DNA of 64,000 nucleotides from NCEH01 sp043195135 (GCF_043195135.1 NZ_JBAFWP010000012.1); one strand, 5' to 3'; shown: positions 51,085 through 59,568, counted from the stretch's first letter. The notes: a model not told the origin generated them from the sequence alone. A program made the numbers and translations.

Positions 51085-51684
51085 TCAGGCCGGCGCGTGC
51101 GCGGCGATGAAATCGGCGAGGCGGGTGCCGCACGCCTCCGGCGGGCCGACGTTTTCAAGCAGCAGATCGGGCTGAAGGTCGATCTGCGGCGCCCGCTCCA
51201 GGCGCTCGCGGATATCGTCCTCCGCTTCCCGCCCGCGCAGGGCGAGGCGGGCGGCGCGCACCGCGACCGGCGCGCTCACATGCACCACGAACAGGCGCGA
51301 AAAACGCCTGCGCGCCTCCGGCAAGGTGGCGCGCGAGCCGTTGGCCACCACCACATCGCCCGCGCGCACCTGCGCCGCCACTTCCGCCCCGAGGGCGTAG
51401 GAAAGGCCGTGCGCCTGCCAGGAGAGGGCGAATTCCCCCTGCCGGGCGGCGAAATCTTCGACGCTCAGCGTGCCGTGTTCCTCGCCCGCGCCCGCCGGGC
51501 GGGTCACGAGCCGGCGCGCGAAATGCACCCGTGCATTGTCGCTCAGGCGGGCCCGGGCGATGTCCAGCAGCGTGTCCTTGCCGGCGCCGGAGGGGCCGAC
51601 CACCAGGATCAGCGCGCCGGGACCGAGCGGTTCCGCCCCGCGTGCCATCGCGTCCTGTGCCATCGCGTCCTGCGCCACCTTCAT
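51085..51684 (-). CDS. phnN: Ribose 1,5-bisphosphokinase PhnN
   Basis: PhnN phosphorylates ribose 1,5-bisphosphate to PRPP in the last part of the C-P lyase route. The 199-residue guanylate-kinase-like protein has the P-loop VVGPSGAGKDTLL (about residues 28-40), RRLVTRPAGAGEEH and QAHGLSYALG. Its ATG overlaps the phnM stop (ATGA), so it is translationally coupled. The N-terminus carries an in-frame 5-residue duplication (AQDAMAQDAM) from a 15-bp tandem repeat. Confidence 0.93.
   Translation of the reverse strand: MKVAQDAMAQDAMARGAEPLGPGALILVVGPSGAGKDTLLDIARARLSDNARVHFARRLVTRPAGAGEEHGTLSVEDFAARQGEFALSWQAHGLSYALGAEVAAQVRAGDVVVANGSRATLPEARRRFSRLFVVHVSAPVAVRAARLALRGREAEDDIRERLERAPQIDLQPDLLLENVGPPEACGTRLADFIAAHAPA
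51643..51672. repeat. phnN: 15-bp tandem duplication within the phnN 5' end
   Basis: TGCCATCGCGTCCTG (51643-51657) is repeated exactly at 51658-51672. It adds five residues in frame near the PhnN N-terminus, before the P-loop. Confidence 0.85.
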
Positions 51685-52835
51685 GCCACGCGCCGCCCCT
51701 CGCGCCACACGGCGGCGGCCACCGGCAGTTCGCCCGCGAGGCGCACCCGCACCAGATCCGCCCGCTTGCCCGGCGCGATCTCGCCGCGATCGGTCAGGCT
51801 CGCCGCGGCGGCGGGCGTGCGGGTGACCATGGCGACGGCTTGCGGCAAGGTGATCTGGCTTTCGCGCTGGGTCAAATCGAAGGCGGCCCACAACAGGCTG
51901 GACGGCACATAATCCGACGACAGGATATCGAGCAAGCCCGCCTGCGCCAGGGACTGGGCCGAGACATTGCCGGTGTGCGAGCCGCCGCGCACCAGATTGG
52001 GGGCGCCCATCAGCACCCGGATGCCGGCGGCATGGGAGAGGCGGGCGGCATCATGGGTGGTGGGGAATTCGGCGATGGCGACGCCGTCGCCGATGGCCTC
52101 CTCCACATGCGCCTCGGTGCCGTCGTCATGGCTGGCCAGCACGATGCCGCGCGCGCGGGCGACGGCGACGAGGTTCGCCCGGTTCTCGCGTGCGTAGCGG
52201 GCGTGGAAGTCCAGGCGCGCGGCGACGATGATGTCCATCTCGTCGTCGGTGATGCCGCTCTTCTTCTTATAATAGCTGCGGAACTGGTCGATGGTGGCGA
52301 ACTGGCGCTGGCCCGGCGTGTGGTCCATCAGCGAGACGAGGCGCACGTCGTGCGCGTCCATGATCGCCTGCGCTTCCTCCACCACCGTGTCGGTCGCGAC
52401 CTCGCAGCGCAGATGGATCAGATGATCGGCGCGCAGGGCGCCCGCCGCGCGGGCCTCGGCCAGGGCGGTGGCGAGCAAAGGCGCATCGCCATCCATGCCC
52501 ACGGCGCGCCGGTCCGGCCATACCCGGAGCGAATCGAACACGGTGGTGATGCCCGAGGCGGCGATCTGCGCATCATGGGCGAGCACGGCGGCCACCGGGT
52601 TCCAGCGCACCTTGGGGCGGGGCGCGAGATGGCCTTCCACATGGTCGGTATGAAGTTCCACGAGGCCGGGCAGCAGATAATCGCCCGCGAGATCCTCGGC
52701 GCCCGCCGGCACCGCGCCGGTGCCGATTTCGACGATCAGCCCGTCGCGCACGCGGACATGGCCGCTCAGGACCTCGTCGGCCAGCACGATGCGGGCATTG
52801 GCGAAAACGCTCTCGCCGGTGGAAGGAACGGACAT
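51681..52835 (-). CDS. phnM: Alpha-D-ribose 1-methylphosphonate 5-triphosphate diphosphatase PhnM
   Basis: PhnM is an amidohydrolase-fold diphosphatase that removes pyrophosphate from the 5-triphosphate intermediate before PhnJ acts. The 384-residue protein shows the metal-binding HTDHVEGH (about residues 62-69), FDSLRVWPD, LMDHTPGQRQF with IDQFRSYY, VLASHDDGTEAH, GAPNLVRGGSHTGNVSA and the terminal GEIAPGKRADLVRV. It lies 71 bases downstream of phnL and is coupled to phnN. Confidence 0.95.
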   Translation of the reverse strand: MSVPSTGESVFANARIVLADEVLSGHVRVRDGLIVEIGTGAVPAGAEDLAGDYLLPGLVELHTDHVEGHLAPRPKVRWNPVAAVLAHDAQIAASGITTVFDSLRVWPDRRAVGMDGDAPLLATALAEARAAGALRADHLIHLRCEVATDTVVEEAQAIMDAHDVRLVSLMDHTPGQRQFATIDQFRSYYKKKSGITDDEMDIIVAARLDFHARYARENRANLVAVARARGIVLASHDDGTEAHVEEAIGDGVAIAEFPTTHDAARLSHAAGIRVLMGAPNLVRGGSHTGNVSAQSLAQAGLLDILSSDYVPSSLLWAAFDLTQRESQITLPQAVAMVTRTPAAAASLTDRGEIAPGKRADLVRVRLAGELPVAAAVWREGRRVA

Positions 52836-52906
52836 GGCTGGGCCTTTTCATCGCATCGCCGCGCGCGGAGGCGCACTCCGGCGGCCGGCGAAAGGGGAGG
52901 CCGCGC

Positions 52907-53656
52907 CTAATGCGCGGCGGAAAAACCGGAAACGTCCACGACCTGGTCGGCCACCGCCTCGCGCACCTCGCCATCATGGAAGATGCCGAGCATGCCGATC
53001 CCGGCCGCCTTCTTCTCGCGGATCAGGTCGATCACCACGGCGCGGTTGGCCGCGTCGAGGGAGGCGGTGGGCTCGTCCAGCAGCAACAGGTCCTGGGCGC
53101 CGATGAAGCCGCGGGCGATGTTCACCCGCTGCTGCTCGCCACCGGAAAAGGTCGCGGGCGGCAGGCCCCACAGGCGCTCGGGCAGATTGAGGCGGGCGAG
53201 AAGGGTTCGCGCCCGCGCCAGGGCGGCATCGGCCGCAACCCCCTCGCCGCGCAGCGGCTCGGCCACCACGTCGAGCGTGGAAACGCGCGGAATGACCCGC
53301 AGGAACTGGCTGACATAGCCGATGCGGTCGCGCCGCAGCCGCAGCATCCGGCGGGGCGCGGCGCGGGCCACATCCACCTGCTCGGCACCGTCGGCTATCA
53401 GGATTTCGCCGGCGTCGGTGCGATAATTGCCGAACACCATCTTGAGGATGGAGCTTTTGCCGGCGCCCGAGGGACCGCCAAGGGCGACGCAGGTGCCGGC
53501 GCGCACCTCGAAACTCACGCCTTCCACCACCGGCAGGCGCATGCCGTCGCGCAGATGCAGGGTGAAGGCCTTGGAGAGCCCGCGCACCTGCAAGAGCGGG
53601 ACAGCCGGCGTGCGCGCGTCGCCTGCGGCCGGCGTAAGGGAGATATGGGTGTTCAT
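52907..53656 (-). CDS. phnL: C-P lyase ATP-binding protein PhnL
   Basis: PhnL is an ABC-type ATPase associated with the C-P lyase core and needed, with PhnGHI, for coupling phosphonate to the ribose of ATP. The 249-residue protein has Walker A GGPSGAGKSSILKM, the signature FSGGEQQRVNIARG, Walker B LLLLDEPTASLD and the PhnL-type segment GYVSQFLRVIPRVSTLDVVA. It has no membrane partner, so it is not a classical transporter subunit. It follows phnK after 12 bases. Confidence 0.95.
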   Translation of the reverse strand: MNTHISLTPAAGDARTPAVPLLQVRGLSKAFTLHLRDGMRLPVVEGVSFEVRAGTCVALGGPSGAGKSSILKMVFGNYRTDAGEILIADGAEQVDVARAAPRRMLRLRRDRIGYVSQFLRVIPRVSTLDVVAEPLRGEGVAADAALARARTLLARLNLPERLWGLPPATFSGGEQQRVNIARGFIGAQDLLLLDEPTASLDAANRAVVIDLIREKKAAGIGMLGIFHDGEVREAVADQVVDVSGFSAAH

Positions 53657-53668
53657 GGCGCGGGCTCC

Positions 53669-54460
53669 TTATGCCGCCAGCACGGAGGAGACGAGCAACT
53701 GGGTATAGGGCTCGCGCGGATCGTCGAGCACCTGGTCCGTCAGCCCTTCCTCGATCACCCGGCCGTGGCGCATCACCAGGATGCGGTGGGAGAGGAGCCG
53801 CGCCACGGCAAGATCATGGGTGACGATGATCACCGCGAGGCCGAGATCGGCCACCAGCGAGCGCACCAGGTCCAGCAGGCGCGCCTGCACCGAGACGTCG
53901 AGGCCCCCGGTGGGCTCGTCCATGAACACGAGGCGCGGGCGGGTGACGAGATTGCGGGCGATCTGCAGGCGCTGGCGCATGCCGCCGGAGAAGGTGCGCG
54001 GATCGTCGTCCATGCGGTCCCGGGCGATCTCGACCCGGTCGAGCCAGTCGCCGGCTTCCGCGCGGATGTCGCCATAATGGCGCCAGCCGACCGCCATGAG
54101 CCGTTCGCCCACATTGCCGCCGGCCGAGACCGCCATGCGCAGGCCCTGTTCGGCATGCTGGCGCACGAAGCCCCAGTCGGTGCGCAGCAAGAGCCGCCGC
54201 TCGGCCTCGGAGAGATCGGCGAGATCGTGCATCGCGCCGTCGCGCATGCGGTAGGAGACGGTGCCGGCGCTCGGCGCAAGCTCGGTGGAGAGCAGGCCGA
54301 GCAGCGTCGACTTGCCGGAGCCGGATTCCCCCACGATGGCCACCACCTCGCCGGGATGGACATCGAGATCCACGTCGCGGCAGCCGAGGCGGGCGCCGTA
54401 ATATTTCGTCAGGCCGCGCGCGCTGAGCAGCGGCTGATCCTCGTCCGCAAGGGCGTTCAT
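53669..54460 (-). CDS. phnK: C-P lyase ATP-binding protein PhnK
   Basis: PhnK is the ABC ATPase that binds the PhnJ face of the PhnGHIJ core. The 263-residue protein has GLTKYYGARLGCRDVDLDVH, Walker A GESGSGKSTLLGLL, the signature TFSGGMRQRLQIARN and Walker B LVFMDEPTGGLDVSVQ. The Q-loop region DWGFVRQHAEQGLRM is typical of PhnK. The ATG at 54460 overlaps the stop of the acetyltransferase gene (ATGA). Confidence 0.95.
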   Translation of the reverse strand: MNALADEDQPLLSARGLTKYYGARLGCRDVDLDVHPGEVVAIVGESGSGKSTLLGLLSTELAPSAGTVSYRMRDGAMHDLADLSEAERRLLLRTDWGFVRQHAEQGLRMAVSAGGNVGERLMAVGWRHYGDIRAEAGDWLDRVEIARDRMDDDPRTFSGGMRQRLQIARNLVTRPRLVFMDEPTGGLDVSVQARLLDLVRSLVADLGLAVIIVTHDLAVARLLSHRILVMRHGRVIEEGLTDQVLDDPREPYTQLLVSSVLAA

Positions 54461-54933
54461 GCCGCCTCTCCCGCAAGCTCGATATGGAAGCTGACGCCGT
54501 GCCGCCGAAAGCCGAGCTGTTCGTAGAAGGCGTGGGCCCGCTCGCGCTTCTGGTTGGAGGAGAGGACCAGCTTGTAGCAGCCCTTCTCCGCCGCATGGGC
54601 CATGGCGACGCGCATCATTTCCCGGCCGATGCCGGCGCCCTGCATGTCGGGCGCGACCACCACGTCCTCGACGATCGCCGAAGGGGCGCCGAGATGGCCG
54701 AGATTGATCATGATGAGCAGCGCGAACGTGCCCACCACCGTGCCGCCGGCCTCCGCCACATAGAGCTTGTAGTCGGGATAATCGGCGAACCGGCGGAACA
54801 GGGCCTTGGCATCCTCCAGCGGCAGCATGGCGCCGTCGTCCATGCCGGGCTGGGCATAGAGCGCCAGCACCGCCGGCAGGTCCGCTTCGATCGCCTGGCG
54901 AACCGTGAGAGTGGGGGCGTCGCGCACGCTCAT
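54457..54933 (-). CDS. GNAT-family N-acetyltransferase inside the phn operon (possible PhnO analogue)
   Basis: The 158-residue protein has a complete GNAT fold: AIEADLPAVLALY, AIVEDVVVAPDMQGAGIGRE then MMRVAMAHA with the acetyl-CoA loop Q-G-A-G-I-G, and LVLSSNQKRERAHAFYEQLG followed by F. It is coupled by 4-base overlaps to phnJ upstream and phnK downstream, so it is made with the C-P lyase core. In E. coli, PhnO acetylates aminoalkylphosphonates and is encoded after phnN. An equivalent role here is inferred from context only, and the order is different. Confidence 0.8.
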   Translation of the reverse strand: MSVRDAPTLTVRQAIEADLPAVLALYAQPGMDDGAMLPLEDAKALFRRFADYPDYKLYVAEAGGTVVGTFALLIMINLGHLGAPSAIVEDVVVAPDMQGAGIGREMMRVAMAHAAEKGCYKLVLSSNQKRERAHAFYEQLGFRRHGVSFHIELAGEAA

Positions 54934-55844
54934 GCGGCGTCCTCCGCGGATTCATCCCGCGTCGGCACGTCCTCCACCGGAACGCCGAGCTCACCCACGT
55001 GGCCGGCCTCGCGCCGCTCGGCGCAATAATCGGTGTCCGAGCACACGAACATGCGCCCGCCCTTGTCGTCGAGCACCACCTCGTCGAGATAGACGCCCCG
55101 CGCGCCGCAGAGCGCGCAGGGCTTCGCGAAATGCTGGACCGTGAAGGGATGGTCCTTGAAATCCAGCGACACCACGCGGGTGTGCGGGGGAAGCGCATAG
55201 ATGCGCTGCTCGCGCCCGGCGCCGAACAGCTGGAGCGCCGGGCTGTCGTTCAGCTTGGGATTGTCGAATTTCGGGATCGGCGAAGGGTCCATCACATAGC
55301 GGCCCGACACCGACACCGGATAGGCATAGGTGGTGGCGATATGGCCGTGGCGGGCGATGTCCTCATAGAGCTTCACATGCATCAGGCCGTAATCGGCGAG
55401 GCCGTGCAGCTTGCGGGTCTCGCTCTCGCGCGGCTCCAAAAACCGCAGCGGCTCGGGAATCGGCACCTGATAGACCAGCACCTGCCCGGCGTGGAGCGGG
55501 GCTTCCGGCACGCGGTGGCGGGTCTGGATGATGGTGGCATCCCGCGTGCGGGTGGTGGTGGCCACCCCGGCCGTGGTCTCGAAGAAGCCCCGGATGGCGA
55601 CCGCATTCGTGGTGTCGTCCGAGCCCTGGTCGATGACCTTCAGCACGTCGTCCGGCCCGAGGATGGAGGCGGTGACCTGCACGCCGCCGGTGCCCCAGCC
55701 ATAGGGCATGGGCATCTCGCGGCTGGCGAACGGCACCTGATAGCCGGGAATGGCGATGGCTTTGAGGATCGCCCGGCGGATCATCCTTTTGGTCTGTTCG
55801 TCCAGATAGGCGAAATTATAGGTGATGGCCGGCATCTGGCTCAT
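54930..55844 (-). CDS. phnJ: Carbon-phosphorus lyase PhnJ
   Basis: PhnJ is the radical SAM enzyme that cleaves the C-P bond of ribose 1-phosphonate 5-phosphate. The 304-residue protein starts MSQMPAITYNFAYLDEQTKR and keeps the four cysteines as C-x2-C-x21-C-x5-C (from CALCGARGVY to VCSDTDYC), the spacing known for E. coli PhnJ. It also has REMPMPYGWGTGGVQVTASI. A start three codons later (MPAITYNF) is possible. It is coupled to phnI upstream and to the GNAT gene downstream. Confidence 0.96.
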   Translation of the reverse strand: MSQMPAITYNFAYLDEQTKRMIRRAILKAIAIPGYQVPFASREMPMPYGWGTGGVQVTASILGPDDVLKVIDQGSDDTTNAVAIRGFFETTAGVATTTRTRDATIIQTRHRVPEAPLHAGQVLVYQVPIPEPLRFLEPRESETRKLHGLADYGLMHVKLYEDIARHGHIATTYAYPVSVSGRYVMDPSPIPKFDNPKLNDSPALQLFGAGREQRIYALPPHTRVVSLDFKDHPFTVQHFAKPCALCGARGVYLDEVVLDDKGGRMFVCSDTDYCAERREAGHVGELGVPVEDVPTRDESAEDAA

Positions 55845-56974
55845 TCCGCCGCCTCCGCTTGTTCGCCCGCGTCCCCGGCGGGCTGGGCGTGGGTCGCGCG
55901 CATGCGGCGCACCAGGTCCAGCTCGGCCTGGAAATCCACATAATGCGGCAGCTTCAGGTGCTCGACGAAGCCGGTCGCCTGGACGTTGTCCGAATGGGAG
56001 AGCACGAATTCCGCATCCTGGGCGGGGGCGGATTTCTCCTCGCCCAGCTCGGCATGACGCAGGGCGCGTTCCACCAGGGCCATGGACATGGCCTTGCGCT
56101 CGCTCTGGCCGAACACGAGGCCGTAGCCGCGCGTGAATTGCGGCGGCACCTGCGCCGAGCCGTGGAATTGGGTCACCATCTGGCATTCGGTGAGGCTGAT
56201 TTCGCCGAGCGGAACGGCAAAGCCCAATTCCTCCACGAACATGCTCACCTCCACCTCGCCGATGCGCACCTCGCCGACGAACGGATGGGTGCGGGCATAG
56301 CCGCGCTGGGTGGAATAGCCGAGCGCCAGCAGGAAGCCCTCGTCGCCCCGCGCGAGATTCTGGAGGCGCACCGAACGGTCGGCGGGAAAAGAGAGCGGGG
56401 CGCGGGTGATGTCGCCGGGCTCCGTGCCGTCGTCCGGCGGGGAGGCCTCGATCAGCCCTTCCTCGCCCAGCAGATCCGTCACGCGCGCCATCCGAACGGG
56501 TGGCTCGGCCGGCGTCACCGAAGGCGCAACCGGCATCGCGGCCTGTTCATTCGCTGGAGTGGCGGCGAAGGTCGCGAGGCTCGGATCCAGCAGGCGGTGG
56601 GTATAGTCGAAGGTCGGCCCCAGCACCTGCCCGCCGGGCAGATCCTTGAAGGTGGCGGAGACCCGGCGGCGCACGCGCATGGCGCCGGTTTCCACCGGCT
56701 GGGCATAGCCGAAGCGCGGCAGGGTGGTGCGGAACGCGCGCACCAGGAAGATCGCCTCGATCACGTCGCCCCGCGCCTGCTTGAGGGCCAGCGCGGCGAG
56801 GCTCCGATCATAAAGCGCGCCCTCGGCCATCACGCGGTCGACGGCGAGGGTGAGTTGCTCGGCGATCTGGTCGATGCCGATCTCCGGCACCTCGGGATTG
56901 CCGCGCCGGGTCTCGGCGAGCAGGGCATGGGCGTTGCGGATGGCGGCCTCGCCGCCCTTTACGGCCACATACAT
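55841..56974 (-). CDS. phnI: C-P lyase core subunit PhnI
   Basis: PhnI attacks the N-glycosidic bond of ATP so that the phosphonate is joined to ribose-5-triphosphate; alone it acts as a purine nucleosidase. The 377-residue protein starts MYVAVKGGEAAIRNAHALLA and shows VDRVMAEGALYDRSLAALAL, VETGAMRVRRRVSATFKDLP, RVTDLLGEEGLIE and QSERKAMSMALVERAL. It overlaps phnJ by four bases and follows phnH by three. Confidence 0.95.
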   Translation of the reverse strand: MYVAVKGGEAAIRNAHALLAETRRGNPEVPEIGIDQIAEQLTLAVDRVMAEGALYDRSLAALALKQARGDVIEAIFLVRAFRTTLPRFGYAQPVETGAMRVRRRVSATFKDLPGGQVLGPTFDYTHRLLDPSLATFAATPANEQAAMPVAPSVTPAEPPVRMARVTDLLGEEGLIEASPPDDGTEPGDITRAPLSFPADRSVRLQNLARGDEGFLLALGYSTQRGYARTHPFVGEVRIGEVEVSMFVEELGFAVPLGEISLTECQMVTQFHGSAQVPPQFTRGYGLVFGQSERKAMSMALVERALRHAELGEEKSAPAQDAEFVLSHSDNVQATGFVEHLKLPHYVDFQAELDLVRRMRATHAQPAGDAGEQAEAAE

Positions 56975-56977
56975 GGC

Positions 56978-57577
56978 TCAGGCCTCCCCGATGACGCGCG
57001 CCGAGCGCGGCAGGCCGAGCACGGCCCACGGCGCGACGAGGATGAGGTCCACACCCAGCGGAAACAGCTGGCGGTTGGCGGCGAGACGGGCGGAAAAATC
57101 GCCGGGCAGGGGCGCGGCGGCGAAGCCCACGCGAGTCTCGATGCCCGGCCCCTCCAGCATCAGCTCCCCTTCGCCCAGGGTGTCCACCTGCACCACCAGC
57201 GTGGTGGAGCGGTCTGGATAATCCGGTTCGCCCAGGGCGAAGCGCGCGAAATCCGGCAAGGCAGCGCCGTCGGCGAGAAGGGCGAAGCGCGCCGCGTCCG
57301 GCGCCTCGACCAGCGGCGCGGAGGTGTGGAAGCGCAGGAAGGCGGCCACCGCCGGCGCCGCCGCCAGGGCGGGGTCCAGCCATACCGGCGTCTCGTAATC
57401 CAGCAGCGCCAGGGCGATGGCGGCCATCTCGGGCGAGAGCGGCGCGGGCGGAGCGAGGCGAGCGGTCAGCGGCACCGGCTGGCCGGGCCGGGCGAGCGCC
57501 CACATCACCGCCTTGAAAACCTCCTGGGCCTCGCGCGGGGCGTCGGCGAAGCCGGGCGCCAATGCTGTGGCGGGCAT
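56978..57577 (-). CDS. phnH: C-P lyase core subunit PhnH
   Basis: PhnH is a structural subunit of the PhnGHIJ complex. The 199-residue protein has GFADAPREAQEVFKAVMWAL followed by ARPG, LLDYETPVWLD, FLRFHTSAPL and GEPDYPDRSTTLVVQVD, all typical of PhnH. The start ATG overlaps the phnG stop (TAATG), which couples translation of the two. Confidence 0.94.
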   Translation of the reverse strand: MPATALAPGFADAPREAQEVFKAVMWALARPGQPVPLTARLAPPAPLSPEMAAIALALLDYETPVWLDPALAAAPAVAAFLRFHTSAPLVEAPDAARFALLADGAALPDFARFALGEPDYPDRSTTLVVQVDTLGEGELMLEGPGIETRVGFAAAPLPGDFSARLAANRQLFPLGVDLILVAPWAVLGLPRSARVIGEA

Positions 57578-58035
57578 TAATCTTCTCCCCGGACCATGGT
57601 GAAGAAATTCACCTTGGTCGCTTCGGTCTTGGCGGCGCCCTGCGTCACTTCATCGTCAAGGCGACGGCGTACATGGGCAAGGGCCAGTTCCACGGCGCTG
57701 CGCAGGGCTTCGTCCTGCCACAGGGCATCGAGGATGGCGGCGGCTCGTGCGCGTTCAGGCTCGCGCCCGAGCATGTAGGAGACACCGGTGGCCCCCGCTT
57801 CGAGTTGCACCGCCGCACGCGTCACGGTGGCTTCGCCCAGGTTGAAGGGCGAGCCATCTCCGCCGACGCGGCCGCGCAACATGGCGAGGCCGACATCGGG
57901 CGCCCGCAGCTCCCGCAACGGGGGTAGGGGCGCGAATCGCTCGACGGCCGCTTCGAGCTCGTCCTGGGTGGCGCGCGAAAGAAGGCGCATCATCTCGATG
58001 CGGCGGGCGGTCGCGGCGTCCGGGCTGTCGTTCAT
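57577..58035 (-). CDS. phnG: C-P lyase core subunit PhnG
   Basis: PhnG pairs with PhnI in the C-P lyase core. The 152-residue protein contains RRIEMMRLLSRATQDELEAA, GLAMLRGRVGGDGSPFNLGE followed by ATVTRAAVQL, and GVSYMLGREPERARAAAILD; the GSPFNLGE segment is diagnostic. ATG 58035 gives the expected length. It is the first gene of the lyase operon and faces the divergent phnF across a palindromic operator candidate. Confidence 0.95.
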   Translation of the reverse strand: MNDSPDAATARRIEMMRLLSRATQDELEAAVERFAPLPPLRELRAPDVGLAMLRGRVGGDGSPFNLGEATVTRAAVQLEAGATGVSYMLGREPERARAAAILDALWQDEALRSAVELALAHVRRRLDDEVTQGAAKTEATKVNFFTMVRGED

Positions 58036-58107
58036 TGCGCACGATCCTCGGGTCAGGTGCAGCGCGATCTGCCGTTTGGAGGTAGCGTGTTGTGCCTCTG
58101 GAAATAG

Positions 58108-58129
58108 TTTGTATAGTGATATATACAAA
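58108..58129. promoter_or_regulatory. Inverted repeat operator candidate for PhnF
   Basis: TTTGTATA (58108-58115) and TATACAAA (58122-58129) form a perfect 8-bp inverted repeat with a 6-base spacer, in an AT-rich pocket between phnF and phnG. The TA-rich core with flanking GT/AC resembles operators of HutC-type GntR repressors. It could control both directions. Confidence 0.7.
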
Positions 58130-58162
58130 TAAGCAAGGCACGCGGGCAAAGCGGGCGCAAAA

Positions 58163-58948
58163 ATGATGGGAACGGTGACGACCATGGACGAAATGGGTCA
58201 CGCTGCGATGACAGATGTGGTGGATGTGGATGTGAAGCGCGGGTCGGGCATCGCGCTCTGGAAACAGATCGCCGAGCGCCTAGAGGGCGAGATCAATTCC
58301 GGCCTCCATGCGCCGGGGGCGCGGCTGCCGGTCGAGGCGGACCTCGCGCTGCGCTTCGGCGTCAACCGCCACACGGTCCGGCGCGCGCTGGCCGTGCTGT
58401 CCGAGCAGGGGATGATCGAGGCCACCGCCGGGCGCGGCACGTTCGTGAAGGATACGCCGTTGCGCTATCCCATCGGCACGCGCACGCGCTTCTGCGAGAT
58501 CGTGTCCGCCAACGGGCGCGAGCCGTTCGGCCGCTGCCTCGGCTCGGCGGTCGAGCCGGCGAGCCGCGAGGTGGCGGCGGCGCTCGAGATTCCCGAAGGC
58601 ACGCCGGTGCTCGCCATCGAGACCATCCATGAAGCGGACGGCGTGCCGATTTCCTGCGGGCGGGCCTATTTTCCCCAGTCCCGCTGCCGCGACCTCGACC
58701 TCGTCTATGCCGCCACCGGCTCGCTGACGCGGGCGCTCTCCACCATCGGCATTCTGGATTTCCGGCGCCGGGAAACCCGCGTGTCCGCCCGCCCGGCGAA
58801 CGAGACCGAGCAGGAACGCTTGTCGCTCAGCCCCGGACGGGCTGTGATGGTGGTGGAACGGGTGGATGTGGAGGCCAACGGCACGCCCCTGCAATGGGGA
58901 CGCTCCAGCTTCGCCGCCGACCGGGTCCAGCTCGTCATCAAGCCCTGA
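58163..58948 (+). CDS. phnF: Phosphonate metabolism transcriptional repressor PhnF (GntR/HutC family)
   Basis: The 261-residue regulator has an N-terminal GntR winged helix (LWKQIAERLEGEINSGLHAP, VEADLALRFGVNRHTVRRAL then AVLSEQGMIEATAGRGTFV) and a C-terminal UTRA effector domain with TPVLAIETIHEADGVPISCG and VERVDVEANGTPLQWGRSSF. PhnF proteins repress phn genes, probably relieved by a phosphonate or phosphate compound. ATG 58163 is used; internal starts at 58184 or 58208 would shorten a variable tail. A PPOX gene follows after 8 bases. Confidence 0.93.
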   Translation: MMGTVTTMDEMGHAAMTDVVDVDVKRGSGIALWKQIAERLEGEINSGLHAPGARLPVEADLALRFGVNRHTVRRALAVLSEQGMIEATAGRGTFVKDTPLRYPIGTRTRFCEIVSANGREPFGRCLGSAVEPASREVAAALEIPEGTPVLAIETIHEADGVPISCGRAYFPQSRCRDLDLVYAATGSLTRALSTIGILDFRRRETRVSARPANETEQERLSLSPGRAVMVVERVDVEANGTPLQWGRSSFAADRVQLVIKP

Positions 58949-58956
58949 GAGCGTTT

Positions 58957-59568
58957 ATGACCAAGATCGAGACCCGCGCGGCGCTGCGCGCCCTCTACAA
59001 GCCCGCGCACGGTCGCTCCGTGGCCAAGGAAATTCACCGGCTTGATGCTCATTGCCGCCAGTTCATCGGCTTGAGCCCGTTCGTGCTGCTGGCGACCGGG
59101 GGCGCCGACGGGTCCATGGACGTGTCGCCGCGCGGCGACCATCCCGGCTTCGTGGCGGTGGAGGACGACACCACGCTGCTGTTGCCCGATCGGCCCGGCA
59201 ACAACCGGCTCGACAGCCTGGAAAACATCCTGGAGCGCCCCGGCGTCGGGCTGCTGTTCCTCATTCCCGGCGTGGACGAGACCTTGCGGGTGAATGGGCG
59301 GGCGGAGATTCATGCCGACGCGGCGCTGTGCGCGCGCTTCGCCGTGGCCGGAAAACTGCCGGCGAGCGTGCTGAGGATCGCGGTCGATTCGGCCTATCTG
59401 CATTGCGCCAAATCGCTCATGCGCTCGGCCCTGTGGAGCCAGGAGGCGCAGATCGAGCGTTCGGCCCTGCCGACCATGGGCGAGATGCTGAAGGACCATG
59501 CCGGCCTGGAGGCGCTGCCGGAGACGCAGGAAGACATGCTGCGGCGCTACGCGAGCCTGCTCTACTGA
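58957..59568 (+). CDS. Pyridoxamine 5'-phosphate oxidase-fold flavoprotein
   Basis: The 203-residue protein belongs to the PPOX/FMN-binding split-barrel superfamily: SPFVLLATGGADGSMDVSPR then GDHPGFVAV, LLLPDRPGNNRLDSLENIL, GVDETLRVNGRAEIH, and an end with AYLHCAKSLMRSALW. This matches the subgroup often annotated as MSMEG_1061-like. It is in operon with phnF, which suggests a side reaction in phosphonate use, such as an oxidation or reduction with FMN or F420. That role is inference only; the enzyme activity is unknown. Confidence 0.8.
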   Translation: MTKIETRAALRALYKPAHGRSVAKEIHRLDAHCRQFIGLSPFVLLATGGADGSMDVSPRGDHPGFVAVEDDTTLLLPDRPGNNRLDSLENILERPGVGLLFLIPGVDETLRVNGRAEIHADAALCARFAVAGKLPASVLRIAVDSAYLHCAKSLMRSALWSQEAQIERSALPTMGEMLKDHAGLEALPETQEDMLRRYASLLY

